Assembly (NCBI RefSeq): GCF_000619885.1
Contig: NZ_KK211041.1
Span: forward strand, 79,001 to 143,000
DNA from: Balneatrix alpica DSM 16621
Lineage (GTDB): Bacteria; Pseudomonadota; Gammaproteobacteria; Pseudomonadales; Balneatricaceae
DNA length: 64,000 nucleotides
Direction: 5' to 3'
Shown: positions 9,472 through 17,451 of the stretch, piece by piece
Layout: the number at the start of each line of letters is the position of its first letter
Numbering within the stretch: position 1 is the stretch's first letter
Notes under the pieces: generated by a model
Database searches by the model: none
What the model saw: only the letters and a program-made list of their open reading frames with translations
Told to the model about the DNA's origin: nothing
Program-made: the position numbers and the translations under genes

Positions 9472-11190
9472 ATGGCAGCCAGCATTGATGTGAAGTCTAC
9501 CCTGGAGGAGTATTTACACCGTAGTGACTGGCGGGTACAGGCCAATGCCAACCAGGGCTATTCCCTCGGTGGCATGATATTAAATGTGGCAGGCAAGCTG
9601 GTGGCGAACTACTGGCTGGATCAGATTTATCCCCAGGCGGTGGGGCAGGCTCACCGTGACGGGGATATCCACATCCATGATCTGGATATGCTGTCCGGCT
9701 ACTGTGCCGGTTGGTCACTGCGCACTCTGTTGCATGAAGGTTTTAACGGTCTAGCCGGCAGGGCCGAAAGTGCACCACCCAAACACCTCTCTAGTGCGGT
9801 GGGGCAGATCGTCAATTTTCTTGGCACCCTGCAAAACGAATGGGCCGGTGCCCAGGCCTTTAGCTCCTTCGATACCTATCTGGCGCCCTATGTACGCAAA
9901 GACCGGCTCAGTTATCCCCAGGTGCGCCAGTGCATGCAGGAGTTGATTTATAACCTCAATGTTCCCTCCCGCTGGGGTACGCAAACGCCCTTTACCAACC
10001 TGACTTTTGACTGGGTCTGTCCGGAGGATCTGCGTGAGCAGGTGCCGTTAATCGGCGGGGAGGAAATGCCCTTCTGCTATGGTGAGTTGCAGGCGGAGAT
10101 GGACATGCTCAACCGTGCCTATCTGGAGGTGATGCAGGCCGGGGATGCGCGGGGACGGGTGTTTACCTTCCCGATTCCCACTTACAACATCACCCCGGAT
10201 TTCAATTGGGACAGTGCCAATGCCGAGCTGCTGTTTGAGCTGACCGGCAAGTACGGGCTGCCCTATTTTCAAAACTTCCTCAACTCGGACCTGCAGCCCC
10301 ATATGGTGCGCTCCATGTGCTGCCGTTTGCAGCTGGATGTACGGGAGCTGCTCAAACGCGGTAATGGCCTGTTTGGCTCGGCGGAGCAGACCGGTTCCAT
10401 TGGCGTGGTGACCATTAACTGTGCGCGCCTGGGTTACCTCTACCAGGGGGATTGGCAGGGGCTATACCAGCGCCTGGATGAGCTGCTGGAGTTGGGCAAA
10501 ACCTGCCTGGAACTGAAGCGGCAAACGGTGCAGGAGCTGATGGATCAGGGCTTGTTCCCCTATACCAAGCGTTACCTCGGCACTCTGCGTAATCACTTTT
10601 CCACCCTGGGGATTAACGGCGTCAACGAGATGCTGCAGAACTTCTATGCCGATCGCAGTGGCAGCCCCATTGATATGGCTCATCCCCAGGGGCGGCAGGA
10701 GGCGATTGCCCTGCTCGATCATATCCGTGCCCGTCTGCAGGCGTTTCAGGCCGAGACCGGTCACCTCTACAATCTGGAGGCTACCCCGGCGGAGGGCACC
10801 ACCTACCGTTTTGCCCGGGAGGATCACAAGCGTTATCCCGGCATTGTGCAGGCCGGTACCGAGCAGGCGCCCTATTACACCAACTCCACCCAGTTGCCGG
10901 TGGGCTTTACCGATGACCCCTTCGAGGCGTTGTTATTGCAGGATGAGCTGCAACGCCGTTACACCGGCGGCACCGTATTGCATCTGTATATGCGCGAGCG
11001 CCTGTCCAGCAGCCGTGCCTGTAAACAACTGGTACGTACGGCATTGGAGCGTTTCCGCCTGCCCTATTTAACCATTACCCCGACCTTTTCCATTTGCCCC
11101 ACCCACGGTTATCTCAGTGGCGAGCATGAGTACTGCCCCCGCTGTGATGAGGAAATTCTGGCCCGTAAGCAGGCCGCCTGCTGTGCTTGA
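9472..11190 (+). CDS. nrdD: Anaerobic ribonucleotide reductase, catalytic part lacking the glycyl-radical tail
   Basis: This is the class III ribonucleoside-triphosphate reductase catalytic chain, which makes dNTPs without oxygen. The 572 residues begin directly with the barrel domain (NVAGKLVANYWLDQIYPQAV, GDIHIHDLDMLSGYCAGWSL). There is no N-terminal ATP-cone. The chain ends with the zinc-site region CPTHGYLSGEHEYCPRCDEEI and a TGA at 11188. A complete NrdD would continue for some 50 residues carrying the glycyl radical. That segment is instead encoded by the separate gene at 11216, in a different frame. The start ATG follows GTGAGGAAGCC. Family identity is firm; the split is seen directly. 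Confidence 0.92.
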   Translation: MAASIDVKSTLEEYLHRSDWRVQANANQGYSLGGMILNVAGKLVANYWLDQIYPQAVGQAHRDGDIHIHDLDMLSGYCAGWSLRTLLHEGFNGLAGRAESAPPKHLSSAVGQIVNFLGTLQNEWAGAQAFSSFDTYLAPYVRKDRLSYPQVRQCMQELIYNLNVPSRWGTQTPFTNLTFDWVCPEDLREQVPLIGGEEMPFCYGELQAEMDMLNRAYLEVMQAGDARGRVFTFPIPTYNITPDFNWDSANAELLFELTGKYGLPYFQNFLNSDLQPHMVRSMCCRLQLDVRELLKRGNGLFGSAEQTGSIGVVTINCARLGYLYQGDWQGLYQRLDELLELGKTCLELKRQTVQELMDQGLFPYTKRYLGTLRNHFSTLGINGVNEMLQNFYADRSGSPIDMAHPQGRQEAIALLDHIRARLQAFQAETGHLYNLEATPAEGTTYRFAREDHKRYPGIVQAGTEQAPYYTNSTQLPVGFTDDPFEALLLQDELQRRYTGGTVLHLYMRERLSSSRACKQLVRTALERFRLPYLTITPTFSICPTHGYLSGEHEYCPRCDEEILARKQAACCA

Positions 11191-11215
11191 GTGATTTACC
11201 CTAAGGAGAAAAAGC

Positions 11216-11389
11216 ATGAATGCAATTAGCAAGGTACCCCAACTGCTCAGCAATGAAGAGCGCCAACCCTGTGAGGTCTGGACCCGGGTCATGGGTTATC
11301 ACCGCCCGGTATCGCAATTTAACGCTGGCAAGCAGGCGGAGCATCGTCAGCGTCGCCACTTCAGTGAAGCGCCTGCCCTGCCTAAGTGA
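11216..11389 (+). CDS. Stand-alone glycyl-radical subunit of split NrdD
   Basis: This 57-residue protein (MNAISKVPQLLSNEERQPCE...) corresponds to the extreme C-terminus of class III NrdD. It carries the glycyl-radical motif TRVMGYHRPVSQFNAGKQ, with the radical Gly expected at residue 27. It has its own Shine-Dalgarno AAGGAG 8 nt before ATG. Its frame differs by one from that of nrdD, so stop-codon readthrough cannot join them. The end overlaps the nrdG start (TGATG). The likely role is to dock on the 572-aa NrdD chain and hold the radical made by NrdG, analogous to the spare glycyl domain YfiD/GrcA of pyruvate formate-lyase. The function is inferred from the motif. Confidence 0.88.
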   Translation: MNAISKVPQLLSNEERQPCEVWTRVMGYHRPVSQFNAGKQAEHRQRRHFSEAPALPK

Positions 11390-12111
11390 TGCCTATGCAG
11401 CAAACGAACCAGTCCTGGCCTTTGCTGGCGGTGAGCGGTATCACACCGCTCACCACGCTGGACTTTCCTGAGCATCTGGCCGCTGTGCTCTACACCCAGG
11501 GTTGCCCCTTACGCTGTGTGTATTGCCACAACCCGCATTTGCTGGAAAGCGGCCCAGGGCAGCTTGACTGGGCCGAACTATGGCAGTTTCTGCGTCAGCG
11601 CCAGGACTTGTTGGAGGCGGTGGTGATTAGTGGCGGCGAGCCACTGCAGCAGCCGGGCTTAGCGGATGCGCTGGCCACTATCAAAAGCCTGGGTTATAAA
11701 CTTGGCCTGCATACGGCGGGCACCCACCCCAAGCGTCTGCAACAGGTGTTACCGCTATTGGATTGGATTGGTCTGGATGTCAAAGCGCCAGCGGAGTATT
11801 ACCAGCTGATTAGCGGCCGGCCACGGATGTATCTGGCCAATCAGCACGCTTTGCAGCAGGTCTTGGAGGCCGCCGACCAGGGCTTGGCCTATGAGGTGCG
11901 CACCAGCGTGGCCTGGGGGCGTTTGCCCCTGGCCCGTTGGCTGGCGCTGGCGGAGCAACTGAGTCAGGCGGGGGTAGCGAACTATGTTTGGCAGGATGTA
12001 CGCAGTACCTCAGGCTATCAGGCCTTGCCGGGCCCCACTCCACAACAGCGGGTGGAGCTGATGGCTTATCTGCGTACTCTCTTTACTCAGTTCAGCTGGC
12101 GTAATGGTTAA
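11389..12111 (+). CDS. nrdG: Anaerobic ribonucleotide reductase-activating protein (radical SAM)
   Basis: NrdG is the radical SAM activase that forms the glycyl radical on NrdD. The cluster motif CPLRCVYC falls at C39, C43 and C46, counted from the ATG at 11389. An SAM-binding GGEP (VVISGGEPLQQPG) follows. At about 240 residues it belongs to the longer NrdG2-like type rather than the 154-aa E. coli type. The ATG at 11389 overlaps the stop of the glycyl-radical gene, and ATG at 11395 is an alternative. Its activation target here should be Gly27 of the small subunit. Confidence 0.92.
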   Translation: MPMQQTNQSWPLLAVSGITPLTTLDFPEHLAAVLYTQGCPLRCVYCHNPHLLESGPGQLDWAELWQFLRQRQDLLEAVVISGGEPLQQPGLADALATIKSLGYKLGLHTAGTHPKRLQQVLPLLDWIGLDVKAPAEYYQLISGRPRMYLANQHALQQVLEAADQGLAYEVRTSVAWGRLPLARWLALAEQLSQAGVANYVWQDVRSTSGYQALPGPTPQQRVELMAYLRTLFTQFSWRNG

Positions 12112-12551
12112 AGTGGGCAGCGTTGCTGTAGGGTTTTATCCAAGGAGGGGAGCTGGTCGTGCTCCGCTTTTAGCGCTTCATAGGCCGCTTCACTCTGCTG
12201 CTTGGCCTCGGCACGGCGCATAAACAACTCATAAGCGCGCAGGCTGGCATAGAACAGCTCGGCGTCCTCTACCTTAGTCAATTCCTGCTTGAGGCAGTCA
12301 CACTGTTGGGCACTGCTCTTGCCGCTTTTAATATCCTCCACACAGATTGCCACCATTTGCTCACGGCTTTGGGCTAAGGCGCCATTGCTTTGCGCCAGTT
12401 CCAGCTGGCGCTGGTTGGCTGCATTGGCATAGAACTCGGCTTGGCTGGGGTAGGCACTATCATTAGCCAGAGCAGGCAGGGCCAGCAATGAGGCCAGGGC
12501 CGTGGTGGCCAGCAGACGAGGAGAACGGGTGGGCAAAAAAGAGCGCATCAT
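12108..12551 (-). CDS. Secreted hypothetical protein
   Basis: I do not recognise a family. The protein (146-147 aa) starts with an Arg-rich head and a hydrophobic stretch (LLATTALASLLALPALA) ending in ALA-ND, a good signal peptide. The mature part is helical and Gln/Ala/Glu-rich, with a short motif QQCDCLKQELTKVEDAELFYASLRAYE and a C-terminal RCPL. The CDC pair plus two other Cys suggest disulfides or metal binding in the periplasm. It is convergent with nrdG (4-bp overlap). The start may be the second Met (12548). Confidence 0.65.
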   Translation of the reverse strand: MMRSFLPTRSPRLLATTALASLLALPALANDSAYPSQAEFYANAANQRQLELAQSNGALAQSREQMVAICVEDIKSGKSSAQQCDCLKQELTKVEDAELFYASLRAYELFMRRAEAKQQSEAAYEALKAEHDQLPSLDKTLQQRCPL

Positions 12552-12675
12552 GGCATCCCTGTCAGTAAGTAGTGGGGCAAGGGTAGAAGCTTACATAGGG
12601 GCAAGCAAGCCTCGCCTGCGCTTTGCATTAGTGAGAGAGACGACTAGGGTTAAAGGGCAATCGGGAGGAGCGCTT

Positions 12676-13035
12676 ATGAATCAACATGAAAAACTGAATT
12701 ATGTGGAACTGGCCGCCGCCAAGCTTGAGCAGACCAAGGCGTTTTTTAGCACGGTGTTTGCCTGGCAGTTTAGCGACTATGGCCCGGACTATGCGGCCTT
12801 TTCCGTTGCCAGTGCCGGTTTAGAGGGTGGTTTTTATCGAGCGCCCCTGGCCAGTCGCAGTGAGCAGGGTGCTGCCTTGCTGGTGTTTTATTCGGCCAAC
12901 CTGGAGGCCACCCAAGCTAAGGTGGCAGCTGCAGGTGGGGAGATTTGCAAAGCGATTTTCAGTTTTCCCGGTGGGCGCCGTTTTCATTTTTTGGAGCCTA
13001 GCGGTAATGAGTTTGCGGTCTGGTCGGATCAGTAA
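12676..13035 (+). CDS. VOC-superfamily (glyoxalase-like) protein
   Basis: This 119-residue protein has the vicinal-oxygen-chelate fold pattern. It opens KLNYVELAAAKLEQTKAFFSTVFAWQFSDYGPDYAAF and closes with SFPGGRRFHFLEPSGNEFAVWSD, which carries the typical metal-ligand Glu near the C-terminus. Substrate is unknown; many members are small dimeric glyoxalase/dioxygenase-like proteins. GGGAGGAG lies 7 nt before the ATG. An upstream in-frame start at 12502 would run across the promoter of the opposite gene and is not preferred. Confidence 0.8.
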   Translation: MNQHEKLNYVELAAAKLEQTKAFFSTVFAWQFSDYGPDYAAFSVASAGLEGGFYRAPLASRSEQGAALLVFYSANLEATQAKVAAAGGEICKAIFSFPGGRRFHFLEPSGNEFAVWSDQ

Positions 13036-13070
13036 GCTCAGGTGCAAAGACAGCTTGAGCAGCAATGGCA

Positions 13071-13094
13071 AACCCCCGTGTGAACACGGGGGTT
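13071..13094. terminator. Bidirectional terminator between VOC gene and narK
   Basis: An 11-bp perfect inverted repeat (AACCCCCGTGT / ACACGGGGGTT, 2-nt spacer) lies between two convergent genes. The T-run is short, so termination is inferred from symmetry and location. Confidence 0.65.
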
Positions 13095-13122
13095 GCGGAT
13101 GACAACAGGGCAAAGTGGCTGA

Positions 13123-14595
13123 TTAGGCTTTGGACACGTCGATTAGTTCGACGGAACCATCCTCACGAATTTCGGCAATCTGGCCACGGGGTTCTTCCAT
13201 AAAGAACAGAGTGATAAAGCCAAGCACAGCGGTACCGGCAATCACGTAGAAGAAGGTGCTGTAATCCACCAGTGATAGCACGGTGAGGAAGGTCACCGCC
13301 CCGACGTTACCGTAGGCACCGGTCATACCGGCGATCTGACCAGTCATACGACGCTTGATCAGTGGCACCACGGCAAAGACTGCACCCTCACCAGACTGGA
13401 CGAAGAACGAGCAGGCCATGGCGACAGTGACCGCCAGCCACAGCGGCCAGCTGCCATTTACCAGACCCATCATCCAGTAACCCACCGCTAAACCGGCAGT
13501 CAGAATCAACAGGGTGGACTTACGCCCGAATTTGTCGGAAATCCAGCCACCGGCGGGGCGAGACATCAGGTTCATAAAGGCATAGGCACCGGCTACCAGG
13601 CCCGCCAGCACAGGGTCGAGGCTAAAGGTTTCTGCGAAGAACAGCGGCAGCATGGACACTACCGCCAGCTCGGAACCAAAGTTAGTGAAGTAGAGGATGT
13701 TGAGTACGGCAACCTGCTTGAAGCGGTAGCGGTGAATTTCCGGCACCGGCTCTTTGAACACGTTTTTGTTGACCTGCCAGACTTTGTAGACCTCCAGCAG
13801 ATAGAGGGCGATCAGGCCAAGGTAAATGGCATTGACCACGGACTCGTCCAGCATCTTCACCCCGGCGGGGGAAAGTTTCCAGGCCAGCAGGGCCAGGGCG
13901 GCATACATGGGAACCTTCATCAGCAGCAGCAGGTAGAAATCGCCAGTGGAGGTGACTTCCATCGCTCCCAGGTTTTTGGGGCGGAAGTAGGTAGAGCCTT
14001 TGGGGGTGTTAGCCGCAGTGGCATAAAAGATAAAGCCGTACACCAGGCTGATGGCACCTGTCAGGCCAATCGCCCAGCGCCAGCCATCTTCACCGCCAAA
14101 AATCAGTGCAATGGTGGGCAGGGTAAAGGCCGCGGCAGCGGAGCCAAAGTTACCCCAACCGCCATAGATGCCCTCGGCAGTGCCCAGCTCATGGTGGGGA
14201 AACCACTCTGATACCAGACGAATACCAATGACGAAACCGGCACCGATAAAGCCCAGTAAGAAGCGCGCAATAGCGGCCTGGGTAAAGTTATCGGCCAGGG
14301 CAAACATAAAGCAGGGAATGGAGCAGATGATCAGCAGGGCAGAGTAAATCAGGCGGGGGCCATATTTATCCGTCAGCATGCCGATGATGACTCGGGCGGG
14401 GATGGTCAGGGCCACGTTCAGGATCAGCAGGGTTTTCACTTCGGCAGTGGTTAAGCCCAAGCTCTCCTTCATCGCCTGTAGCATCGGCGCAAAGTTAAAC
14501 CAGACGAAGAAGGTGATAAAAAATGCGATCCAGCTCAAATGCAGGATCTTCATTTTGCCGCTGAATGACAGCAGCTTGAAATCATTGGTGCCCAT
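13123..14595 (-). CDS. narK: NarK-type nitrate/nitrite transporter (MFS)
   Basis: This MFS transporter of the nitrate/nitrite porter family has about 490 residues and twelve predicted membrane segments. Both Gly-rich nitrate signature motifs are visible: GTAEGIYGGWGNFGSAAAAF in the first half and GQIAGMTGAYGNVGAVTFL in the second. It imports nitrate and/or exports nitrite across the inner membrane during nitrate respiration or assimilation. An ATG at 14607 is in frame, but GGAG lies 7 nt before the ATG at 14595. That start also gives the FNR box the same spacing as in the other anaerobic genes here. The promoter has an FNR box and a NarL-like site. Confidence 0.92.
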   Translation of the reverse strand: MGTNDFKLLSFSGKMKILHLSWIAFFITFFVWFNFAPMLQAMKESLGLTTAEVKTLLILNVALTIPARVIIGMLTDKYGPRLIYSALLIICSIPCFMFALADNFTQAAIARFLLGFIGAGFVIGIRLVSEWFPHHELGTAEGIYGGWGNFGSAAAAFTLPTIALIFGGEDGWRWAIGLTGAISLVYGFIFYATAANTPKGSTYFRPKNLGAMEVTSTGDFYLLLLMKVPMYAALALLAWKLSPAGVKMLDESVVNAIYLGLIALYLLEVYKVWQVNKNVFKEPVPEIHRYRFKQVAVLNILYFTNFGSELAVVSMLPLFFAETFSLDPVLAGLVAGAYAFMNLMSRPAGGWISDKFGRKSTLLILTAGLAVGYWMMGLVNGSWPLWLAVTVAMACSFFVQSGEGAVFAVVPLIKRRMTGQIAGMTGAYGNVGAVTFLTVLSLVDYSTFFYVIAGTAVLGFITLFFMEEPRGQIAEIREDGSVELIDVSKA

Positions 14596-14655
14596 GATGA
14601 TCTCCATCGTTATGAATGGGATGGCACCATTGTCGACCCCTGCTCAGGACAGAGG

Positions 14656-14669
14656 TTGATCAAGGTCAA
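14656..14669 (-). promoter_or_regulatory. FNR/ANR box upstream of narK
   Basis: TTGATCAAGGTCAA has one half perfect and the other GTCAA. The centre is 67.5 nt from the 14595 start. A GACAAT -10-like hexamer at 14634-14629 (minus strand) sits where a class II FNR promoter needs it. Confidence 0.75.
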
Positions 14670-14703
14670 AGGTAGCGGGTCAGTACATCCAATGCCCCGC
14701 TAC

Positions 14704-14719
14704 TACTCCCTAAGGAGTA
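14704..14719. promoter_or_regulatory. NarL/NarP-like 7-2-7 site
   Basis: TACTCCC-TA-AGGAGTA is a 7-2-7 inverted pair of heptamers close to TACYYMT/AKRRGTA. A further AGGAGTA heptamer lies at 14723-14729. It sits about 90 nt upstream of the predicted narK transcription start, consistent with nitrate-responsive activation. Binding is inferred. Confidence 0.6.
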
Positions 14720-14732
14720 GTCAGGAGTACCT

Positions 14733-15596
14733 CTAATCTTGTTGGGGAAGGGCGAGGCAACGCTGTTGTTGCCACTGTTGCAGTTGTCGTTGCTTGTCCT
14801 GCATGAATTCAGGTGCCTGGGTAAGACGGCTAAGTTCATCACGCAGCACCTGCACCAGCTCAGCCGGAGTGGAGAGACTGGCAAGCAGCCACAGCGGTTG
14901 GGATAAGGCAGGAATGGGGCCAATGCGTTCCAGGGTGTCGGCAGCAATGCCTAACTCACAAAGCCGGCTCGGCAGGGACAGTTCTGGAAAAATCAGGACA
15001 TCGATATGGCCCGCCAGCAGCCGTTCAATATTACGGCTGTTGCGATCGACGTTATCAATGGTGGAGTAGTGCGGCTGGCTGCCAAAGCCAAGGCTAAGCA
15101 GGTGTTCCTCAATATTGCTCTGGCTTTGGCTACCAATGCGCAGGCCCTTGTCCAGGAGTTGTGCAAGCTCACTGGCTTGAATATCCGTACGGCTGGCCAG
15201 GCGATAGGCCGCCACCTGATTGGTTAGCAGGGGGCCAATCCAGTGGAAGTCATCTTCCCGCTCTGGAGTGCGAGCAATCGAAAAAGCCAGCACATGGGCA
15301 TGGCTTTGGGCCAGATAGAGGGCGCGCTTTAATGGCACGATAGCGATGGGGTGGGAGGTAAAGGGATAACGCTGTTGGGCACGCTGGACTAAGGTCTGGA
15401 TCGGCTCAATCAGGCAGCCTTCCAGCTGGCCTTGGGAGTCTGCAAAGTGCAGCGGTGGAAATTCTTGGGTGTAAATCTCCAGTGCTAGGTTATGGGGATT
15501 GGCCCAGCTCAGCAGGGGCAGCAGTAGACCCAGCACGGCAGTATAAAGGGTCAAAATGGGGGGCAAGGCTAACCCAGGGTAACAACGCAGCGACAT
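14733..15596 (-). CDS. Periplasmic solute-binding protein family 3-like protein
   Basis: The protein has a signal-like hydrophobic N-terminus (MSLRCYPGLALPPILTLYTA..., ending LLSWA). It is followed by a family 3 binding-protein-like region (LALEIYTQEFPPLHFADSQGQLEGCLIEPIQTLV, then PLKRALYLAQ, FSIARTPEREDDFHWIGPL). No permease or ATPase is adjacent. It may be an orphan binding protein of the HisJ/LAO type, often of unknown ligand. The ATG at 15596 is preferred over one 48 codons upstream because the signal peptide then begins at residue 1. The stop lies next to the narK promoter. Confidence 0.75.
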   Translation of the reverse strand: MSLRCYPGLALPPILTLYTAVLGLLLPLLSWANPHNLALEIYTQEFPPLHFADSQGQLEGCLIEPIQTLVQRAQQRYPFTSHPIAIVPLKRALYLAQSHAHVLAFSIARTPEREDDFHWIGPLLTNQVAAYRLASRTDIQASELAQLLDKGLRIGSQSQSNIEEHLLSLGFGSQPHYSTIDNVDRNSRNIERLLAGHIDVLIFPELSLPSRLCELGIAADTLERIGPIPALSQPLWLLASLSTPAELVQVLRDELSRLTQAPEFMQDKQRQLQQWQQQRCLALPQQD

Positions 15597-15738
15597 AGCA
15601 TGATCAAAACGAGTCAGGCGGAATCCAATGCCTATACAGGCCAGAGCGCGCACTTTACCCCAGTGAGCGAGTAGGGCAAGCAAAAAAGCGGCTTGGTTAC
15701 AAAACGCCTGGGTGACAACTGCGCCGCCAGTAGGGGGC

Positions 15739-15763
15739 AACAGCCAGCCGGAGCTGGCCGTTG
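15739..15763 (-). terminator. Hairpin after ushA
   Basis: CAACaGCCAGC / GCTGGCcGTTG forms a stem of ten pairs with one mismatch around a CGGA loop. It lies just beyond the ushA stop. There is no T-run, so it is a hairpin with possible terminator function. Confidence 0.4.
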
Positions 15764-15776
15764 CTCACTTCAAGCA

Positions 15777-17441
15777 TTAGGGGGAGTGGCGAACCACCTT
15801 GTCCCCTGGTTCATAGTCGGCCACTTTCAGGCTGCCGAGCTTCTCCAGATAGCTTTTGAATACCGCCGCATCCACCAGGCCGGTATTGACGTAGTTGGGG
15901 TGATTATCCAGCTGTGGATACTTGTCCCCGCCGGAGGCAACAAAAGAGTTGAGGGCCAAGCGATAGGTGCCGTCATCCTTCACGGTTTTTTCGCCCCGGC
16001 CACTGACCACTAAATTGTCGATTTGGCCATCTTTGAGGCTAAAGCGGGCACCACCAAACTGGGCGAAGGCGCCAGAGTCCACCGGCATGCCGGCCACCAC
16101 GGCGAGATACTCCTTCAGCTCTTTGCCGCTTAACTCGACGTAGCTGACGATATTGCCAAAGGGCTGCACCTTGAGCAGGTCTTTATAGGTGATTTGTCCG
16201 GCTTCGATGCTGTCACGTACCCCACCGGAGTTCACCACCGCCATGTCGGCCTGGGCGGCGTGCATCTGGGCCACCGCAATGAGTTCACCCAGGTTAGTGG
16301 GCTGGAAGCGTACCACCTTGCGATCCCCCTCCAGGCGACCATCGGACTGGGTGACGACGACGCTCAGTTCTTCCTGGCCCTTGTCCTGATAGGGCTGCAG
16401 GAAGGCTTGCAGCTCGGCATCCTTGGGGATTTCCTCATTGATCAGCACCCGCTTTTTCTCGCCGTTTTCTTCGACTTTCTTCGTCAGGTTGACCGGGATC
16501 AGCTGGTAGCTCTGCAGACTGAGTTCGCCGTTTTTAAAGGTAAAGTCGGCGCGGCCCACATATTTGCCCCATTCGTGCGCCTGCATAATCAGGGTGCCGT
16601 TCTGGCTGTCAGGCATACAGGCATCACCGGGTTGGAAGGCTGCATTGACCTGATTCTCGGCGCTCATACAGACCGGGTCCTGGGAATGGCCGCCAATGAT
16701 CATATCCAGCCCCTTGACCTGACGGGCCAGGCTGACATCCCCCGGGGCGTTGATGCCGTGCTTGGCATCCTCATAATGGCCCATATGGGTGGCGGCGATC
16801 AGCACATCCACCTGGGAGCGCAGCTCCGGCACCAGCTGGCTGGCTTCGTTAATGGGGTTGCGGAATTCGATATTGGCCAGAAACTCCGGATTGCCGATTT
16901 TGGCGGTGTCTTCGGTGGTGAGGCCAAGGACGCCGATCTTCAGGCCCTGGCGCTCAAAAATATGGTAGGGATCGAACAGACGCTGGCCACTGTCTTTGGC
17001 ATAGATGTTAGCGGACAGGAAGGGGAATCCAGCCCAGTCTTTTTGCTTGAACAGCACCTCCAGGGCGTTATCAAACTCGTGGTTACCCAGGGCCATGGCG
17101 TCATAGCCGATCTTGTTCATGCCTTTAAAGTCGGGTTCGGCATCCTGTAAGTCTGACTCCGGCACCCCGGTGTTGATATCACCACCGGACAGCAGCAGCA
17201 CGGAGCCACCCTGGCCTTCCACCTCCTGACGGATACGGTCGATCAGGGTCTTGCGTGCGGCCATACCGTATTCGCCATGTTCGTTATGCCAGAAGCGGCC
17301 ATGGTGATCATTGGTGTGGAGGATGGTCAGTTGGTAGCTTTTGTCCTGCTCATAAGCCAGTAGCTGGCTGGGGCTGCTGGCCACCAGTGCCAGGCCAATG
17401 GCCAGGCTGAGACGGCTGAGTGTTACATCCTTTCTATCCAT
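15777..17441 (-). CDS. ushA: Periplasmic 5'-nucleotidase / UDP-sugar hydrolase
   Basis: UshA-type 5'-nucleotidase (554 aa) dephosphorylates external nucleotides in the periplasm. After a signal peptide (LSLAIGLALVASSPSQLLA) come the metallophosphatase motifs TILHTNDHHGRFW, LLLSGGDINTG, AMALGNHEFDN, AATHMGHYEDA and GGHSQDPVC. The C-terminal substrate domain has NSGGVRDSIEAGQI. A longer frame exists upstream, but ATG 17441 has GGAGCG before it and gives a proper signal peptide. The gene follows add by 10 nt. Together they would turn AMP to adenosine and then inosine. Confidence 0.92.
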   Translation of the reverse strand: MDRKDVTLSRLSLAIGLALVASSPSQLLAYEQDKSYQLTILHTNDHHGRFWHNEHGEYGMAARKTLIDRIRQEVEGQGGSVLLLSGGDINTGVPESDLQDAEPDFKGMNKIGYDAMALGNHEFDNALEVLFKQKDWAGFPFLSANIYAKDSGQRLFDPYHIFERQGLKIGVLGLTTEDTAKIGNPEFLANIEFRNPINEASQLVPELRSQVDVLIAATHMGHYEDAKHGINAPGDVSLARQVKGLDMIIGGHSQDPVCMSAENQVNAAFQPGDACMPDSQNGTLIMQAHEWGKYVGRADFTFKNGELSLQSYQLIPVNLTKKVEENGEKKRVLINEEIPKDAELQAFLQPYQDKGQEELSVVVTQSDGRLEGDRKVVRFQPTNLGELIAVAQMHAAQADMAVVNSGGVRDSIEAGQITYKDLLKVQPFGNIVSYVELSGKELKEYLAVVAGMPVDSGAFAQFGGARFSLKDGQIDNLVVSGRGEKTVKDDGTYRLALNSFVASGGDKYPQLDNHPNYVNTGLVDAAVFKSYLEKLGSLKVADYEPGDKVVRHSP

Positions 17442-17451
17442 GCTGCGCTCC

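Noticed and set aside
11188..11218. TGA of nrdD as a selenocysteine or readthrough codon joining it to the glycyl-radical segment
   Set aside because: The downstream segment is in a different frame, and a TAG closes the nrdD frame shortly after the TGA. A separate Shine-Dalgarno and ATG serve the small gene.
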